Assembly: GCA_018261755.1 (NCBI GenBank)
Contig: JAGTRJ010000002.1
Coordinates: forward strand, 1 to 64,000
Reading direction: 5' to 3'
Length of the DNA: 64,000 nt
Source of the DNA: Burkholderiaceae bacterium
GTDB taxonomy: Bacteria; Pseudomonadota; Gammaproteobacteria; Burkholderiales; Burkholderiaceae_D
Position 1 is the first letter of the stretch. Each line of letters opens with the position of its first letter. Positions 61,438 through 64,000 of this stretch are shown in pieces. The position numbers were made by a program, and so were the translations under genes. The notes under the pieces are model-generated. The model searched no databases. It had not been told where the DNA came from and saw nothing but the letters and a program-made list of their open reading frames with translations.

Positions 61438-62241
61438 GTGCACAATATCCGCCCACCCGCTGTTGCCGGAACCTTTTATCCAGCGCAACCCGCCACGTTG
61501 GCCAACGACGTGCGCGCGATGCTGGCTGCTGCCCGTCCGACTGTGGTCGCTGGGCCGAAAGCACTGATTGTGCCTCACGCCGGCTACATTTATTCCGGCG
61601 CCACGGCCGCCGCCGCTTATGCCAGTATGGCGAAATACGCGGCCACGATTACTCGCGTCATCCTGCTCGGCCCGGCGCACCGGGTCGCGATACGCGGACT
61701 GGCGCTGCCGGGCGCAAACGCCTTCGCCACGCCGCTGGGCACGATCGAACTCGACCGCGAAGCCATCGCCAGCCTGGCCGACCTGCCGCAGGTTGGCATC
61801 AGCGCGGCAACCCATGCAGCCGAACATTCGCTCGAAGTGCAATTGCCGTTTCTGCAAAGCATCCTGGGTGAATTCAAATTGCTGCCGCTGGCGGTGGGCA
61901 ATGCCAGCGCCGACGAAGTGGCCGAGGTACTCGACCGGTTGTGGGGCGGCGATGAAACGCTGATTGTCATCAGTTCCGATCTGTCGCATTTTCTGGCTTA
62001 CGATCAGGCGACCGCCATCGACCGCGCAACGGCGGAAAACATCCTGTCGCTGCAGCCGCTGCAGGATTATCAGCAAGCCTGCGGCGCAATCCCTATCAAC
62101 GGCCTGCTGCTGGCAGCAAAACGCCATCATCTTCGCCCGCAGCTGATTGCGCAGTGCAATTCGGGCGACACTGCTGGCGACCGCCAACGCGTGGTCGGCT
62201 ATGCGTCGTTCGCCTTTTTCGAGGAACCCGGCAATGGATGA
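61438..62241 (+). CDS. Memo-family protein of the AmmeMemoRadiSam set
   Basis: A 267-residue protein of the Memo/MHO1 family, which resembles non-heme iron extradiol dioxygenases. It has I-R-P-P-A-V-A-G-T-F-Y-P at the start, P-H-A-G-Y-I-Y-S-G with a putative metal His, G-P-A-H-R, A-E-H-S-L-E-V-Q-L-P-F-L-Q and S-S-D-L-S-H-F. I start at the GTG at 61438 because family similarity begins there (GGGAAG upstream); an ATG at 61375 is an alternative. It is the first gene of a tight three-gene set. Confidence 0.88.
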   Translation: MHNIRPPAVAGTFYPAQPATLANDVRAMLAAARPTVVAGPKALIVPHAGYIYSGATAAAAYASMAKYAATITRVILLGPAHRVAIRGLALPGANAFATPLGTIELDREAIASLADLPQVGISAATHAAEHSLEVQLPFLQSILGEFKLLPLAVGNASADEVAEVLDRLWGGDETLIVISSDLSHFLAYDQATAIDRATAENILSLQPLQDYQQACGAIPINGLLLAAKRHHLRPQLIAQCNSGDTAGDRQRVVGYASFAFFEEPGNG

Positions 62242-62821
62242 TGACACTGAAGATCGCGGCCGGATACTGTTGCCGATAGCACGCTCGTCGATCTCGGCCG
62301 CGCTGGGCCAGCCAGCGGATGCCGATGAATCCGCCCCATGGCTGACTGAACCGGGCGCGTGCTTCGTCACGCTCAGGAAAAACCAGCAACTGCGCGGTTG
62401 CATCGGTACACTTGAAGCCTACCGTCCGCTACTGCTCGACGTGAAGGCCAACGCACAGGCAGCCGCATTGCGCGACCCGCGCTTTTCGCCATTGAAGCAG
62501 GCCGAATTCAGCCAGATCCAGATCGAAGTGTCACTGCTGACACCGAAAGAACCGCTGCAATTCACCAGCGAAGCGCACGCGCTGGAACAATTGCAGCCCG
62601 AAGTCGACGGCGTGATCATCGAATATGGCCGCCATCGCAGCACCTTCCTGCCGCAAGTGTGGGAACAACTGCCATCCGCTGCGGAATTCATGAAGCATCT
62701 GAAACAGAAAGCAGGCTTGCCAGGCGATTTCTGGTCGGAAGAGCTTGCCATCTACCGCTACCGCGTCAGCAAATGGGCCGAGAAATATGACGCAAAATGT
62801 GACGAAAGAGGGAAGGAATAG
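62234..62821 (+). CDS. AMMECR1-domain protein
   Basis: A 195-residue AMMECR1-family protein with the highly conserved L-R-G-C-I-G-T-L segment, near residue 55, that defines the family. The A-L-R-D-P-R-F segment is also typical. Its ATG overlaps the Memo stop codon by eight bases and it ends three bases before the radical-SAM gene, so all three are coupled. Biochemical role is not established. Confidence 0.9.
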   Translation: MDDDTEDRGRILLPIARSSISAALGQPADADESAPWLTEPGACFVTLRKNQQLRGCIGTLEAYRPLLLDVKANAQAAALRDPRFSPLKQAEFSQIQIEVSLLTPKEPLQFTSEAHALEQLQPEVDGVIIEYGRHRSTFLPQVWEQLPSAAEFMKHLKQKAGLPGDFWSEELAIYRYRVSKWAEKYDAKCDERGKE

Positions 62822-62824
62822 CCG

Positions 62825-63919
62825 ATGGAAAACGCACCTTACCCGGCAAGATACTGGCACTGGGCCGACGATGGCCGGATGCAGTGCGACCTGTGTCCGC
62901 GCGACTGCAAGCTCAATGATGGCCAGCGCGGCGCCTGCTTCGTGCGAATGCGTTCCGGCGAACAGATGCTCCTGACCACTTACGGCCGATCATCCGGCTT
63001 TTGCATCGACCCGATTGAAAAGAAACCGCTGAACCAGTTCTATCCCGGCTCCAGCATCCTGTCGTTCGGCACCACCGGCTGCAATCTGGCCTGCAAGTTC
63101 TGCCAGAACTGGGATATCAGCAAATCGAAAGACATGGATCGGCTGCTGGATGAAGCATCGCCCGAAGCCGTGGCGCAGGCGGCCAGACGGCACAATTGCA
63201 AAAGCGTGGCCTTCACTTACAACGACCCGGTGATCTTCGCCGAATACGCGATGGACGTGGCCGATGCCTGCCATGCGCTCGGCATCAGGACGGTCGCGGT
63301 CACCGCCGGCTACATGCATGAGCAATCACGGCGCGATTTCTACGCCAAAATGGATGCCGCCAACATCGATCTGAAAGCCTTCAGCGAGGATTTCTATTTC
63401 AAGCTCACCGGCGCGCACCTGCAGCCGGTGCTCGATACGCTGAAATACGTCAAGCATGAAACGGATGTGTGGCTGGAAATCACCACGCTGCTGATTCCCG
63501 GCAAGAACGATTCAGACGAGGAACTGGCCGCACTTTCCGAATGGATACGCACTGAACTGGGGCCGGATGTGCCGCTGCATTTCTCGGCCTTCCGTCCGGA
63601 TTACCGCATGGCCGACGTGCCACCGACGCCAACGGCAACGTTGGTGCGCGCCAGAAACATCGCGCAGCAAGCCGGACTGCATTACGTCTACACCGGTAAC
63701 GTGCGCCACCAGGACGGCGACACCACCTTCTGCCCGCAATGCCATGCGCCGCTGATTGTTCGCGACTGGTTCCAGATCAACCGTTATCGCCTTGCGCCCG
63801 AAGGCAAATGCCCGGATTGCGGCGCGCAGCTCGCTGGCCGCTATGACGACAAGCCGGATGAATTCGGTCGCAAACGCATTCCCGTTGCCATCAATGCCGG
63901 CATCGACTGGGTGCGCTGA
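62825..63919 (+). CDS. Radical SAM protein of the AmmeMemoRadiSam set
   Basis: A 364-residue radical SAM enzyme. The cluster motif is C86-x3-C90-x2-C93 in T-G-C-N-L-A-C-K-F-C-Q-N-W-D. An N-terminal C-D-L-C-P-R-D-C-K segment and a C-terminal C-P-Q-C and C-P-D-C pair suggest extra metal sites. It is related to pyruvate formate-lyase-activating enzymes. It ends ten bases from the convergent pdxH. Substrate is unknown. Confidence 0.92.
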   Translation: MENAPYPARYWHWADDGRMQCDLCPRDCKLNDGQRGACFVRMRSGEQMLLTTYGRSSGFCIDPIEKKPLNQFYPGSSILSFGTTGCNLACKFCQNWDISKSKDMDRLLDEASPEAVAQAARRHNCKSVAFTYNDPVIFAEYAMDVADACHALGIRTVAVTAGYMHEQSRRDFYAKMDAANIDLKAFSEDFYFKLTGAHLQPVLDTLKYVKHETDVWLEITTLLIPGKNDSDEELAALSEWIRTELGPDVPLHFSAFRPDYRMADVPPTPTATLVRARNIAQQAGLHYVYTGNVRHQDGDTTFCPQCHAPLIVRDWFQINRYRLAPEGKCPDCGAQLAGRYDDKPDEFGRKRIPVAINAGIDWVR

Positions 63920-63928
63920 AACAGGAAA

Positions 63929-64000
63929 TCAGGGGAACAGCCGCGAAATTTTCCAAGTTCCGTCCGGCTGCAGCGCGTAGGCGATGCGGTCGTGCAGCCG
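63929..64000 (-). CDS. pdxH: Pyridoxamine 5'-phosphate oxidase PdxH (C-terminal end, runs off the right edge)
   Basis: The last 23 codons of a minus-strand frame read R-L-H-D-R-I-A-Y then D-G-T-W-K-I-S-R-L-F-P and stop. This matches the R-L-H-D-R ... W-x-I-x-R-L-x-P end of PdxH, the FMN enzyme that makes PLP. It is tail-to-tail with the radical SAM gene. Confidence 0.82.
   Translation of the reverse strand, partial: RLHDRIAYALQPDGTWKISRLFP

Overview
The window is a 64-kb piece of chromosome from a free-living Gram-negative bacterium, most likely a betaproteobacterium of the Burkholderiales (an Oxalobacteraceae-type genome is my best guess). This rests on the full Tol-Pal set, NtrBC next to glnA with a DUF4124 gene between them, GreB and NtrC sequences of betaproteobacterial type, hopanoid-type squalene genes and a PmrAB/EptA lipid A locus. 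It is core chromosome rather than an island: I see no transposase, integrase, phage gene or CRISPR array.

Layout, left to right. 1-4.5 kb: possible start of uvrB, an aspartate/aromatic aminotransferase, a four-gene cluster of NifX-like and DUF134 proteins with a Cys/His-rich small protein, and divergent ridA plus a metallo-beta-lactamase-fold hydrolase. 4.5-8.6 kb: a DUF3300 exported repeat protein and hpnD-hpnE (squalene synthesis). 8.5-13.7 kb: ntrC, ntrB, a DUF4124 protein and glnA, with a sigma-54 promoter and three NtrC-like sites. 13.7-22 kb: a cobalamin-riboswitch-controlled btuB-btuC-btuD-btuF uptake locus, flanked on both sides by related orphan histidine kinases. 22-31 kb: an aldehyde dehydrogenase, YceI, a P-type cation ATPase, a two-domain kinase/P-loop protein, and NAD salvage (pncA, pncB). 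31-38.6 kb: a Crp/Fnr regulator, then dcd, a DUF1275 gene, ybgC and tolQRAB-pal-cpoB. 39-47 kb: two orphan oxyanion-binding proteins, a BLUF-fold protein without its photochemical residues, hrpA, argA and yggX. 47-57.7 kb: a large PAS-GGDEF-EAL protein, tRNA-Gly(CCC)-trmB, a PmrAB-like system with eptA and a PAP2 phosphatase, and an HD-GYP protein. 57.7-64 kb: YjfB-like protein, a small membrane protein, a periplasmic rhodanese, greB, an NlpC/P60 hydrolase behind a perfect sigma-54 promoter, ssb, the Memo/AMMECR1/radical-SAM trio, and the end of pdxH.

The most unexpected signal is not a gene. At least eight copies of one ~75-bp dispersed repeat lie between genes at about 1.4, 17.4, 24.3, 27.1, 38.9, 50.9, 58.1 and 61.2 kb, four in each orientation. 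Each runs from a GGGGTAT box to an imperfect palindrome of the form ATACTG-N4-CAGTAT followed by a T tract. Three copies share a further ~40-50 bp with a GGTCAGTTA box. Some copies form the edges of genes (a stop codon, a start codon or a 5' leader) and one sits inside the btuB-btuC gap. Other points of interest are the degenerate BLUF protein, the sigma-54 promoter before the NlpC/P60 gene, a PmrA-type box overlapping the pmrB-like stop codon, and a palindromic -10 box shared by hrpA and argA. All calls come from reading the sequence; no database search was run.
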